Assembly: GCF_012034175.1 (NCBI RefSeq)
Contig: NZ_JAATEJ010000015.1
Span: 62,001-126,000 of the forward strand
Direction of reading: 5' to 3'
DNA length: 64,000 nt
Source: Actinacidiphila epipremni
Lineage (GTDB): Bacteria > Actinomycetota > Actinomycetes > Streptomycetales > Streptomycetaceae
This document shows, in pieces, positions 17,967-26,434 of the stretch. A program made the position numbers and the translations under genes. Below the pieces are notes generated by a model. It had not been told where the DNA came from. It did not search any database and saw only the letters and a list, made by a program, of their open reading frames with translations. Position 1 is the stretch's first letter; the number at the start of each line of letters is the position of its first letter.

Positions 17967-19316
17967 TTACTGAGGCATCTGCTGCTGCGCCTTGGTCAGC
18001 GCGGCCTTGACGGAGTCGTCCGTGACGGCCTTGCCGGCAGCGGCGTCGGCGAACAGGCTCTTGACGGCGGGGCCGACAAGGTTCTCGAACTCGCTCTCGT
18101 GCGCGACCTGCGGCAGCGGGGCGGCCGACTTCTGCAGCACGCTCGCCAGGACCTTCAGGTCCGGGGTCTGGAAGGCCGGGTCGCTCTGCGCCTCGACGAC
18201 CGGCGGGATCGAGCCGTAGGTGCCGTTGAGCGCCTTCTGCTCGTCGGTGCTGGTCATGAACTTCACGAAGGCCTCGGCGGCCTCCTTGTGGCTGGTGTCC
18301 TTGAAGATGGCGATGTTGATGCCGGCCACCATCGAGGTCACGCCCGCGTCACCGGTGGCGCCCGCGGTCAGCGTCGGGACGGGGACGACGCCGTACTGGT
18401 CCTGCGTCATGCCGTGCGACTTGATCGCCGGGGCGGCCGACTGCCACATCATCATCGCGGCCTTGCCGGTGGCGAAGTCGGTGATGGTCTGGTTCTGGTC
18501 GTACTCGGCGTCGCCCTTGGCGGCGACCTTGTCCTTGGCGATGAAGTCGACGTACTGCTTGACCGCCGCGACCTGCTGCGGGCCGGTGAAGGTCGGCTTG
18601 CCCTGGTCGTCGAACCAGTTGGCGCCGCGCTGCTTGGCCAGGACGAAGACGTGGTGGATGTTCTCGGCGCCGTTGGCGCCCTCGACCGCGAGGCCGTACT
18701 TGCCGTCCTTGGTGAGCTTGGTCGCGTCGGTGACCAGCTCGTCCCACGTGGTCGGCGGGTTGGCGATGCCCGCGTCGGCGAACATCTTCTTGTTGTAGTA
18801 CAGGCCGTACGCCATCGAGTACAGCGGCACCGCGGCCGGGTCCTGGCCGGCCGCACCGGCGGAGGCGATCGCGGCCGGCGCGAACCGGTCCTTGCCGCCG
18901 ATGGTCTGGAAGGCGGCGTCGTCCCACGGCATGAGGGCGCCGGTGGCCTGGAGGGAGGCCGACCAGGTGTTGCCGATGTTGAGGACGTCCGGGCCCTGAC
19001 CCGAGGTGGCCGCCGCCAGGATGCGGTTGAGCAGGTCCGCCCAGCCGATGACCTCGACCTTGACCTTGATGCCGGTCTGCTGGGTGAACTTGGCCGTCTC
19101 GGCGGCCAGCGTCTTCTTGTCGGCATCGATGCTGGTGCCCTGGTTGGAGGCCCAGTACGTGATGGTCTGGCCGCTCAGGCTGTCGCCGGACTTGCCGCCG
19201 CCGCCGCTGCCCTTGCTGTCGTCGTCGCCCCCGCCACCGCAGGCGGCGAGGGTCAGACCGAGCGCGGCCACGAGGGCGGTGGCCGCGAGGAGTCTGCTGG
19301 AGGTGCTGGTGCGCAT
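17967..19316 (-). CDS. sugar-binding lipoprotein of ABC importer
   Basis: The 449-residue family 1 extracellular solute-binding protein begins with a type II signal peptide ending in the lipobox LAAC (Cys26), followed by a Gly/Asp/Ser-rich linker. ITYWASN and GPDVLNIGNTWSASL are typical of oligosaccharide-binding members. It would capture the sugar at the outer face of the membrane and deliver it to the two permeases. It is the first gene of the minus-strand operon, with a GAGAGGGAA ribosome site, and faces the divergent ROK gene across a 149-bp control region. Confidence 0.93.
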   Translation of the reverse strand: MRTSTSSRLLAATALVAALGLTLAACGGGGDDDSKGSGGGGKSGDSLSGQTITYWASNQGTSIDADKKTLAAETAKFTQQTGIKVKVEVIGWADLLNRILAAATSGQGPDVLNIGNTWSASLQATGALMPWDDAAFQTIGGKDRFAPAAIASAGAAGQDPAAVPLYSMAYGLYYNKKMFADAGIANPPTTWDELVTDATKLTKDGKYGLAVEGANGAENIHHVFVLAKQRGANWFDDQGKPTFTGPQQVAAVKQYVDFIAKDKVAAKGDAEYDQNQTITDFATGKAAMMMWQSAAPAIKSHGMTQDQYGVVPVPTLTAGATGDAGVTSMVAGINIAIFKDTSHKEAAEAFVKFMTSTDEQKALNGTYGSIPPVVEAQSDPAFQTPDLKVLASVLQKSAAPLPQVAHESEFENLVGPAVKSLFADAAAGKAVTDDSVKAALTKAQQQMPQ

Positions 19317-19345
19317 AACGGTTCCCTCTCAGGGGGTGGGATCGC

Positions 19346-19388
19346 TTCAGGAAGTGAACAGCGCCTGTGCCTTAATTCAGGCCGTGAT
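19346..19388. promoter_or_regulatory. twin candidate operators TTCAGGNNGTGAW for the ROK regulator
   Basis: TTCAGGAAGTGAA (19346-19358) and TTCAGGCCGTGAT (19376-19388) are near copies, each an inverted repeat TTCA-N5-TGAA/T, exactly 30 bp apart and so on the same helix face. They lie in the divergent control region between the sugar operon and its ROK regulator, where repressor sites are expected. Confidence 0.6.
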
Positions 19389-19465
19389 TTAACTTGTGAG
19401 AAAAGGTGGCGTCAAGACCCTGTGCAGCGATAGATTCACGCCGGACCCCCCGGGAGGGAGACTCG

Positions 19466-20770
19466 ATGGCTGAGCGAGGCAAGCGCACCGTCCGTGACCT
19501 GCGGCGCGGCAACCGTGCATCGCTTCTGCGTCATTTGTATTTCGAAGGTCCCCTCAGCCGCCAGGAGCTCGGCCGGGACACCGGCCTGTCCGCGGGCTCG
19601 ATCAGCAACGTCGTTGGAGAGTTGATCGCGGACGGCATGGTCGAGGAGGCCGGCGCCGTCGAGTCCGACGGCGGACGCCCCCGCATGCTGCTCCAGGTCG
19701 CCCCCGGATACGGCTATGTCGTCGGCGTCGACGTCGGCGAAACCCGGGTCAGGGTCGAGCTGTTCGACCTCGCGCTCACCGAACGGGCCTCCGCCGACCT
19801 GCCGTTGTCCGACAGCGGCCACGATGTCGACCATGTCGTACGGCTGGTGCTCGACGGCATCGAGACGGTGGTGCGCGAGGCCGGCATCGACGACAGCGAG
19901 GTCCTCGGCGTCGGCATCGGCGTCCCCGGCATCGTCGCCCACAATCGCGCACCGGACGCCCTGCCCGGCGACGGAGAGGGCATCGTCGTGCACGGCCAGA
20001 CCATCGGCTGGGACGCCGTGCCGCTCGGCCGGCTGCTGCGGGCCGGCACCGCGCTGCCGCTGTTCGTCGACAACGGCGCCAAGACCCTCGGCCAGGCCGA
20101 GATGTGGTTCGGCGCCGGGCGCGGCTCGGACAACGTCGTGATCGCCCTCATCGGCTCCGGCGTCGGCGCCTGCGTCGTCACCGACGGCAAGCCCTACCAC
20201 GGCGCCAGCAGCAGCGCCGGCGAGTGGGGCCACACCACGCTGCGGGTCGGCGGGCGCACCTGCCGCTGCGGCTCGCGCGGCTGCCTGGAGGCGTATGTCG
20301 GCGCCGAGGCGCTGCTCGGCCGCTGGCCCGGCTCGCCCGAGGGCGTCAGCGAGGAGACCGCGCTGGCCGCGCTGCTCGCCGCCGCCGACACCGACCCGGA
20401 GGCCGAGGCGCTGCTGGCCGAGGCCGCCGAGTACCTGGGCGCGGGCATCGCCGACCTGATCAACCTGTTCAACCCGCACCGCATCGTGATCGGCGGCTGG
20501 GCCGGGCTCATGCTCGGCCCGCGCGTCCTGCCCACCGTCCGGGAGGTCGCCGCCGCGTACGCGCTGCGCCACCCGTGCGCGCAGACCTCCATCGAGCTCG
20601 GCCGGCTCGGCACCGACGCGGTCACCGTGGGCGCCGCGACCCTGCCGCTGGCCCGCTTCCTGGACACCGGCGGAGAGCGTACGGTACGGCTGCCGGCGCA
20701 AGGAGACGCCGACCGGGCCGGCGAGCCCCCGGTCCCGGTGCGGAACCGGATCGCCCGGGCGGTACGTTGA
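19466..20770 (+). CDS. ROK family transcriptional repressor
   Basis: The 434-residue protein has an N-terminal winged helix (SLLRHLYFEGPLSRQELGRD to SISNVVGELI) followed by a ROK sugar-kinase-like domain. The zinc cluster CRCGSRGCLE is intact. The sugar-kinase phosphate loop is altered, with GVDVGETRVRVE in place of DIGGTK, as in regulators that only sense sugar. The ATG follows GGGAGGGAG. Its divergent position next to the beta-glucoside operon makes it the likely local, self-regulating repressor, similar to BxlR and XylR-type ROK proteins. The C-terminal 40 residues are a low-complexity extension. Confidence 0.92.
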   Translation: MAERGKRTVRDLRRGNRASLLRHLYFEGPLSRQELGRDTGLSAGSISNVVGELIADGMVEEAGAVESDGGRPRMLLQVAPGYGYVVGVDVGETRVRVELFDLALTERASADLPLSDSGHDVDHVVRLVLDGIETVVREAGIDDSEVLGVGIGVPGIVAHNRAPDALPGDGEGIVVHGQTIGWDAVPLGRLLRAGTALPLFVDNGAKTLGQAEMWFGAGRGSDNVVIALIGSGVGACVVTDGKPYHGASSSAGEWGHTTLRVGGRTCRCGSRGCLEAYVGAEALLGRWPGSPEGVSEETALAALLAAADTDPEAEALLAEAAEYLGAGIADLINLFNPHRIVIGGWAGLMLGPRVLPTVREVAAAYALRHPCAQTSIELGRLGTDAVTVGAATLPLARFLDTGGERTVRLPAQGDADRAGEPPVPVRNRIARAVR

Positions 20771-20833
20771 CCGGGAGGTGCGAACCGCTCCGGTTTCGCC
20801 CCTTTCGGCCCGCTCGTCCCTAGGAGTACCGCT

Positions 20834-21670
20834 GTGACCCTGCAGCAGCAGATCGTCGGCAACGCCATGCAGATGGCCGTCTGCACCCTCAACCCGGGGC
20901 AGACGGTCTACTGCGAGGCCGGGAAGTTCCTGTTCAAGACCGCCAACGTGACCATGGAGACCCGCCTCGGCGGCCCCGGCACCCGTAACGCGGGCGCCGG
21001 CGGCCAGGGCGGCGGCGCCGGGGGTGCGGGGGGCGCCGGCATGGGCGGCTTCCTGCGGCAGGCCATGGGCACCGCCATGCAGGTCGGCCAGCGGGCGCTG
21101 GCCGGCGAGTCGCTGGCCTTCCAGTACTTCACCGCCGCCGGCGGCGAGGGCACCGTCGGCTTCGCGGGCGTGCTGCCCGGCGAGATGCGCGCCCTGGAGC
21201 TGTCCGGATCGCGCGCCTGGTTCGCCGAGAAGGACGCCTTCGTCGCCGCCGAGGAGACCGTGCAGTTCGGTATCGCCTTCGCCGGCGGGCGGCAGGGCAT
21301 GAGCGGCGGCGAGGGCTTCATCCTGGAGAAGTTCACCGGCCACGGCACGGTGATCATCGCCGGCGCCGGCAACTTCATCGACCTCAACCCGGCCGACTTC
21401 GGCGGCCGTATCGAGGTCGACACCGGCTGCATCGTCGCCTTTGAGGAGGGCATCCACTACGGCGTCCAGCGCATTGGCGGCCTCAACCGCCAGGGCATCA
21501 TGAACGCCGTCTTCGGCGGCGAGGGCCTGTCGCTGGCCACCCTGGAGGGCAACGGACGGGTGATCCTGCAGTCCATGACCATCGAGGGCCTGGCCAACGC
21601 GCTCAAGAAGTCCCAGGGCGGCGACAAGCAGGGCCCGACCGGCGGCCTGTTCTCCACCCACGCCGGCTGA
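20834..21670 (+). CDS. AIM24 / TIGR00266 family protein
   Basis: The 278-residue protein belongs to the widespread AIM24-like (TIGR00266) beta-barrel family, recognised by GQTVYCEAGKFLFKT near the start, GTVGFAGVLPGEMRALEL in the middle and GHGTVIIAGAGNFIDL. Its role is unknown; eukaryotic relatives act at the mitochondrial membrane. A Gly-rich loop with GGQGGGAGGAGGAGMGG (residues about 55-75) interrupts the barrel. It starts at GTG 20834 after TAGGAG, 63 bp behind the ROK gene. Confidence 0.8.
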   Translation: MTLQQQIVGNAMQMAVCTLNPGQTVYCEAGKFLFKTANVTMETRLGGPGTRNAGAGGQGGGAGGAGGAGMGGFLRQAMGTAMQVGQRALAGESLAFQYFTAAGGEGTVGFAGVLPGEMRALELSGSRAWFAEKDAFVAAEETVQFGIAFAGGRQGMSGGEGFILEKFTGHGTVIIAGAGNFIDLNPADFGGRIEVDTGCIVAFEEGIHYGVQRIGGLNRQGIMNAVFGGEGLSLATLEGNGRVILQSMTIEGLANALKKSQGGDKQGPTGGLFSTHAG

Positions 21671-21674
21671 CACC

Positions 21675-21729
21675 GCAGGAGAACCACAGAAGAACCGCAG
21701 AAGAACTGCAGGAGAACCGCAGAAGAGGG
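21675..21729. repeat. five 11-bp tandem repeats
   Basis: The unit RCAGRAGAACY is repeated at 21675, 21686, 21697, 21708 and 21719, once per helical turn, just behind the AIM24-like gene. It is free of coding sequence. Function unknown. Confidence 0.7.
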
Positions 21730-21905
21730 GGCCGCCGGGACGGGACCCGAAGGGGGCTTGCCCCGCTCGTATCACGGTGCGGTGACAGCTCCCGTAACGA
21801 GCGGCGGACGCCCCCCGGCCGCCGGGTAGCGTCTGAGCGCGGCCTCCACCCACCGCACCACCGGGCAGCACCGTGCAGCACTGTCAGGAAGGACCGCGAT
21901 CCCCC

Positions 21906-22523
21906 GTGTACCGCTGGGAGACCACCCGGGCCGCGCTCGCACAGCGGGTCTTCGCCACGATCCGCAGCGAGACCTACGACGAGGCCGCGGCCACCGCCGA
22001 CACGCTGCTGTCGGCCGGCCTCACCACCCTGGAGATCTCACTCACCACCCCTTACGCGCTGGAAGCCGTCACCACGCTGGTCCGCGAGGTCGGCGACGAC
22101 GCCGTCATCGGCGCCGGCACGGTGATCGACGCGGTCTCGGCGCGGCTGGCCATCGACGCCGGGGCGCGCTTCCTGCTCGCCCCCAACCTCGACGAGGGCG
22201 TGCTGCGCACCGGCCACCGCTACGGCGTGCCCGTCTTCCCCGGCGTCGCCACCCCCACCGAGGCGGTCCGCGCCATGGAGCTGGGCGCCGACGCGCTCAC
22301 CCTCTACCCGGCCGCCACCATGAGCCCGCGCTGGATCTCCGACCTGCGCGCGATACTGCCGCAGGCCGCCGTCATCCCCATCGGCGGCGTCACGCTCGGC
22401 GCCGCCCCCGAGTGGATCGCCGCCGGAGCCGTCGCCGTCGGGATGGGCTCGGCCCTGACCGAGGGCGACCGCCTCACGGTGAGCAAGCGGCTGGCCGAGC
22501 TGCTGGACCGGCTGGCCGCCTGA
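21906..22523 (+). CDS. KDPG/KHG aldolase-family protein lacking the Schiff-base lysine
   Basis: The 205-residue TIM barrel follows the Eda family from end to end: LEISLTTP, VIGAGTVID, GVPVFPGVATPTEA and VIPIGGVTLG. The conserved Glu of LEVTLRT is kept, but the Arg there is Thr, and the lysine that forms the Schiff base in (F/L)K(F/L)FPA is Thr in ALTLYPA. Class I aldolase chemistry should not be possible as drawn, so the product may be inactive or have another reaction. GTG 21906 lies behind AGGAAGGA; an in-frame GTG at 21873 is less likely. It is followed, 153 bp later, by a P450 gene. Confidence 0.8.
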   Translation: MYRWETTRAALAQRVFATIRSETYDEAAATADTLLSAGLTTLEISLTTPYALEAVTTLVREVGDDAVIGAGTVIDAVSARLAIDAGARFLLAPNLDEGVLRTGHRYGVPVFPGVATPTEAVRAMELGADALTLYPAATMSPRWISDLRAILPQAAVIPIGGVTLGAAPEWIAAGAVAVGMGSALTEGDRLTVSKRLAELLDRLAA

Positions 22524-22676
22524 CGCTTTCCGGCCGATTTCGGGTGACCCGGGCCCCACCGCGGAACCGCCCGCCGGGGAGCGGCGTTCTCACGGCACAA
22601 CGGCACGCACGAGGAGCGGTGCCAGGGGCGCGGCGGCACGGCGCGCGGCCCCGGGAGCCGCCCGAGGGGGCAGCAC

Positions 22677-23829
<1,153 letters not shown>

Positions 23830-23843
<14 letters not shown>

Positions 23844-23877
23844 GCGTTACGGTGGGTGCGCTGGTGAACGTTACGGT
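23830..23877. repeat. 24-bp tandem duplication across the P450 stop codon
   Basis: Two copies of a 24-bp unit (23830-23853 and 23854-23877) differ at one base. The first contains the end and TGA of the P450 gene. The remaining 230 bp up to the next gene show no other structure. Confidence 0.8.
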
Positions 23878-24110
23878 TTCGTGGCCGGGCGTTGGGCGTC
23901 CGGCCATGGCGCTGTCATCAACTCCTGAACGAATGGACCGGACATATCGCCCGGGTCCCGTCATGTCCCGAACCTTGTCCGGCGGGTTCGCGGGGTGGTC
24001 CGAGGCGTGGTCGCCCGGTGGCCCGGCGGTCCCGGCGCCGTAGGATCGCGGGGCCGGGCGGGAGCGCGCCCGGCCCGGGGGAGTGGCCCGGAGAGCACGG
24101 GAGGCCAGCA

Positions 24111-25349
24111 GTGATCGTCGCCGTACCAGGGTCAAAGTCCGTGACGGCCCGCGCGTTGTTCCTCGCCGCCGCGGCCGGCGGCGAGAGCGTACTGCGCAGG
24201 CCGCTGCTGTCGGACGACACCGACGGCTTCGCGGCGGGCCTGGCCGCCCTCGGCTACGGCGTCGACCGTACGGACCCGGACGCCTGGCGCATCACCGGCA
24301 GCCCCGCCGGGCCGCCCGCGCCCGCCGCCGACGTCCAGTGCCGCGACGCCGGCACCGCCGCCCGCTTCCTGCCCGCCCTCGCCGCCGCCGGCCACCGCGG
24401 CACCTACCGCTTCGACGCCTCGGCCCAGATGCGCCGCCGCCCCGTCGCCCCGCTCACCGGCGCGCTGCTCGCCCTCGGCGTGGACCTCATGCACGACGGG
24501 GAGGCCGGCCGGCTGCCGCTGACCGTACGGGCGGCCGGCATCAAGGGCGGCGACGTCGAGCTGGACGCGAGCCTTTCCTCGCAGTTCCTCACCGCCCTGC
24601 TCATGACCGGCCCGCTCACCGCGGAAGGCCTGCGCATCCGGGTGACCGGCATCGTCTCCGTCCCCTACGTCGAGATCACCCTGGCGATGATGCGCGGCTT
24701 CGGCGTCGAGGTCACCCGCGAGGGCGACACCTTCGTCGTCCCGCCCGGCGGCTACCGCCCCGCCGACTACGCCGTCGAGCCCGACGCCTCCGCCGCCAGC
24801 TACGTCTTCGCCGCCGCCGCGCTCGCCGGCCGCACCGCGACCGTCCCCGGGCTCGGCCGGGGCGCGCTCCAGGGCGACCTCCGGTTCGTCGAGGTGCTGC
24901 GCCGGATGGGAGCCGAGGTCGAGATCGGCCCGGACGCGACGACCGTCACCGGCACGGGCCGCCTGGCCGGCGTGACCGTCAACATGCGCGACATCTCCGA
25001 CACGATGCCCACCCTCGCCGCGATCGCCCCCTTCGCCGACGGCCCGGTCCGTATCGAGGACGTCTACAACACCCGGGTGAAGGAGTGCGACCGGCTGGAG
25101 GCGTGCGCGCAGAACCTGCGCGCGCAGGGCGTCACCGTCGAGACCGGCCCCGACTGGATCGAGATCCACCCCGGCACCCCCGCGCCGGTCGAGATCGCCT
25201 GCCACGGCGACCACCGCATGGCCATGAGCTTCGCCGTCGCGGGCCTGCGCACCCCGGGCACGACCTTCGACGACCCGTCGTGCGTGAAGAAGACCTTCCC
25301 GGACTTCCACGAGTTCTTCGCCCGGCTGCGGGCGGACTGGGGCGTCTGA
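24111..25349 (+). CDS. aroA: 5-enolpyruvylshikimate-3-phosphate synthase (paralogue type)
   Basis: The 412-residue protein joins PEP to shikimate 3-phosphate in the chorismate pathway. Substrate-binding blocks are present: PGSKSVTARAL (Lys and Arg), RDAGTAARFLPAL, SSQF, DISDTMPT, TRVKECDR, GDHRMAMS and KKTFPDF. It starts at GTG 24111, only six residues before the GSKS motif, so about a dozen residues of the usual N-terminal strand are absent. It stands alone, not in an aro operon, and its motifs differ from the housekeeping Streptomyces AroA I remember. It may be a second copy serving secondary metabolism or herbicide-type resistance; that is inference. Confidence 0.85.
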   Translation: MIVAVPGSKSVTARALFLAAAAGGESVLRRPLLSDDTDGFAAGLAALGYGVDRTDPDAWRITGSPAGPPAPAADVQCRDAGTAARFLPALAAAGHRGTYRFDASAQMRRRPVAPLTGALLALGVDLMHDGEAGRLPLTVRAAGIKGGDVELDASLSSQFLTALLMTGPLTAEGLRIRVTGIVSVPYVEITLAMMRGFGVEVTREGDTFVVPPGGYRPADYAVEPDASAASYVFAAAALAGRTATVPGLGRGALQGDLRFVEVLRRMGAEVEIGPDATTVTGTGRLAGVTVNMRDISDTMPTLAAIAPFADGPVRIEDVYNTRVKECDRLEACAQNLRAQGVTVETGPDWIEIHPGTPAPVEIACHGDHRMAMSFAVAGLRTPGTTFDDPSCVKKTFPDFHEFFARLRADWGV

Positions 25350-25368
25350 GCGCGGACGGCACCCCCGG

Positions 25369-26154
25369 TCAGAGCGGGGCGACGACCGGCTCGCGGTCCA
25401 GGTCGATGCCGAAGTGCTCGCGGTACGCGGCCAGTACGTCCGCCGGCGAGGTCAACTCGCGCTCCTCGCGCTGCCCTTCGCCGCCGGTGACGACGAGCTT
25501 GCGCCCGCTGAGGGTGACCCGGCCGTCCGGGGTCATGCGCGAGCACACCAGCGACTGCCGGAAGTGCGAGGCGGGCGAGGTGCGCTGGTACCAGCACGTC
25601 GCCGCGAAGTCGCCGAGCGCACGCGGGCGTTGCTCCAGCCGGTAGACGGGGGCGCCGTCCTGGAGGACGTCCAGGTCGCCGTCCGGCGCCTGCGCGATCC
25701 GGAACACACCGCCGGGGTCCGGCTGCTCCTCGCGGCTGCCGTAGTCGAGCGGATAGCTGCTGTGCCGCCCGAACCCGACATCCGCCAGCCACGCCCCGCC
25801 GCCCTCCGCCGTCGTGACCCGCAGCGCCATGTGGTCGTACGGCGGCCCGAGTTCACCGCCCTCCCCGAACACGCGGGCGGCCAGCAGATCCACGCCGAAG
25901 CCGAGCGAGCGCAGCAACGCGGCGAAGGCGCCGCCCAGTTCGTAGCAGAAGCCACCGCGGTGGGCGGTCACGACCTTGTCGAGCAGGGCGGGCTCGGTCA
26001 GGGCGATGTCCTGCCCGAGGTGGATCGACAGGTTCTCGAACGGCACGGTGAGCAGGTGCCGCACGTGCAGCTCGCGCAGGGCGCCCGCGGACGCGACGGC
26101 GGGCCGCCGCGCGCCGATCCGGCGGAGGTAGGCGTCGGTGAGGGTGGAGTCCAT
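25369..26154 (-). CDS. arylamine N-acetyltransferase
   Basis: The 261-residue NAT-family enzyme transfers acyl groups from CoA to arylamines, or acts as an amide synthase in some polyketide clusters. The catalytic triad is visible: Cys70 in RGGFCYELGG, His108 in YDHMAL and Asp125 in LADVGFG. The PFENLSIHLG block is typical. ATG 26154 is preferred to the GTG 6 nt upstream. It converges on the aroA gene with only 19 bp between stops. Confidence 0.92.
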   Translation of the reverse strand: MDSTLTDAYLRRIGARRPAVASAGALRELHVRHLLTVPFENLSIHLGQDIALTEPALLDKVVTAHRGGFCYELGGAFAALLRSLGFGVDLLAARVFGEGGELGPPYDHMALRVTTAEGGGAWLADVGFGRHSSYPLDYGSREEQPDPGGVFRIAQAPDGDLDVLQDGAPVYRLEQRPRALGDFAATCWYQRTSPASHFRQSLVCSRMTPDGRVTLSGRKLVVTGGEGQREERELTSPADVLAAYREHFGIDLDREPVVAPL

Positions 26155-26434
26155 GGGCACATTTATCTCTTACGGGGGTGGCGGATGCACGGCCGGTGCG
26201 CGGCGGGCCTGCGGCGGCGGGCGTGGGGCCGGCGGTCGGCGGTGGGTGCGCGGCCGGTGTGCGGGGGTGGGCGCGCGGTCCGGTGCGGGGTCGGTGGTTG
26301 GCCGGTGGTCGGCGGGTGTGCGGCCCGGTGGGCGGATGCGGAGACCGGGGCCGGTTTGCCGCGTCCGGGGCCGTGCGGGGCGGCGTCCGGGCTAATGTCG
26401 CGGTGTCGGGTGGGCCGCGTGGGAGGGGGTCGCG
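26155..26434. other. G-rich low-complexity intergenic region
   Basis: The 280 bp between divergent genes are dominated on the plus strand by GGTGGGCGGTG-like runs with little C-tract balance, which could form G-quadruplex structures. No clear promoter boxes or gene are visible; the promoters of both flanking genes must lie here. Confidence 0.5.

Noticed and set aside
21436..21871. Minus-strand frame opposite the AIM24-like gene and repeat array
   Set aside because: Shadow frame without homology; the plus strand carries the TIGR00266 family protein.
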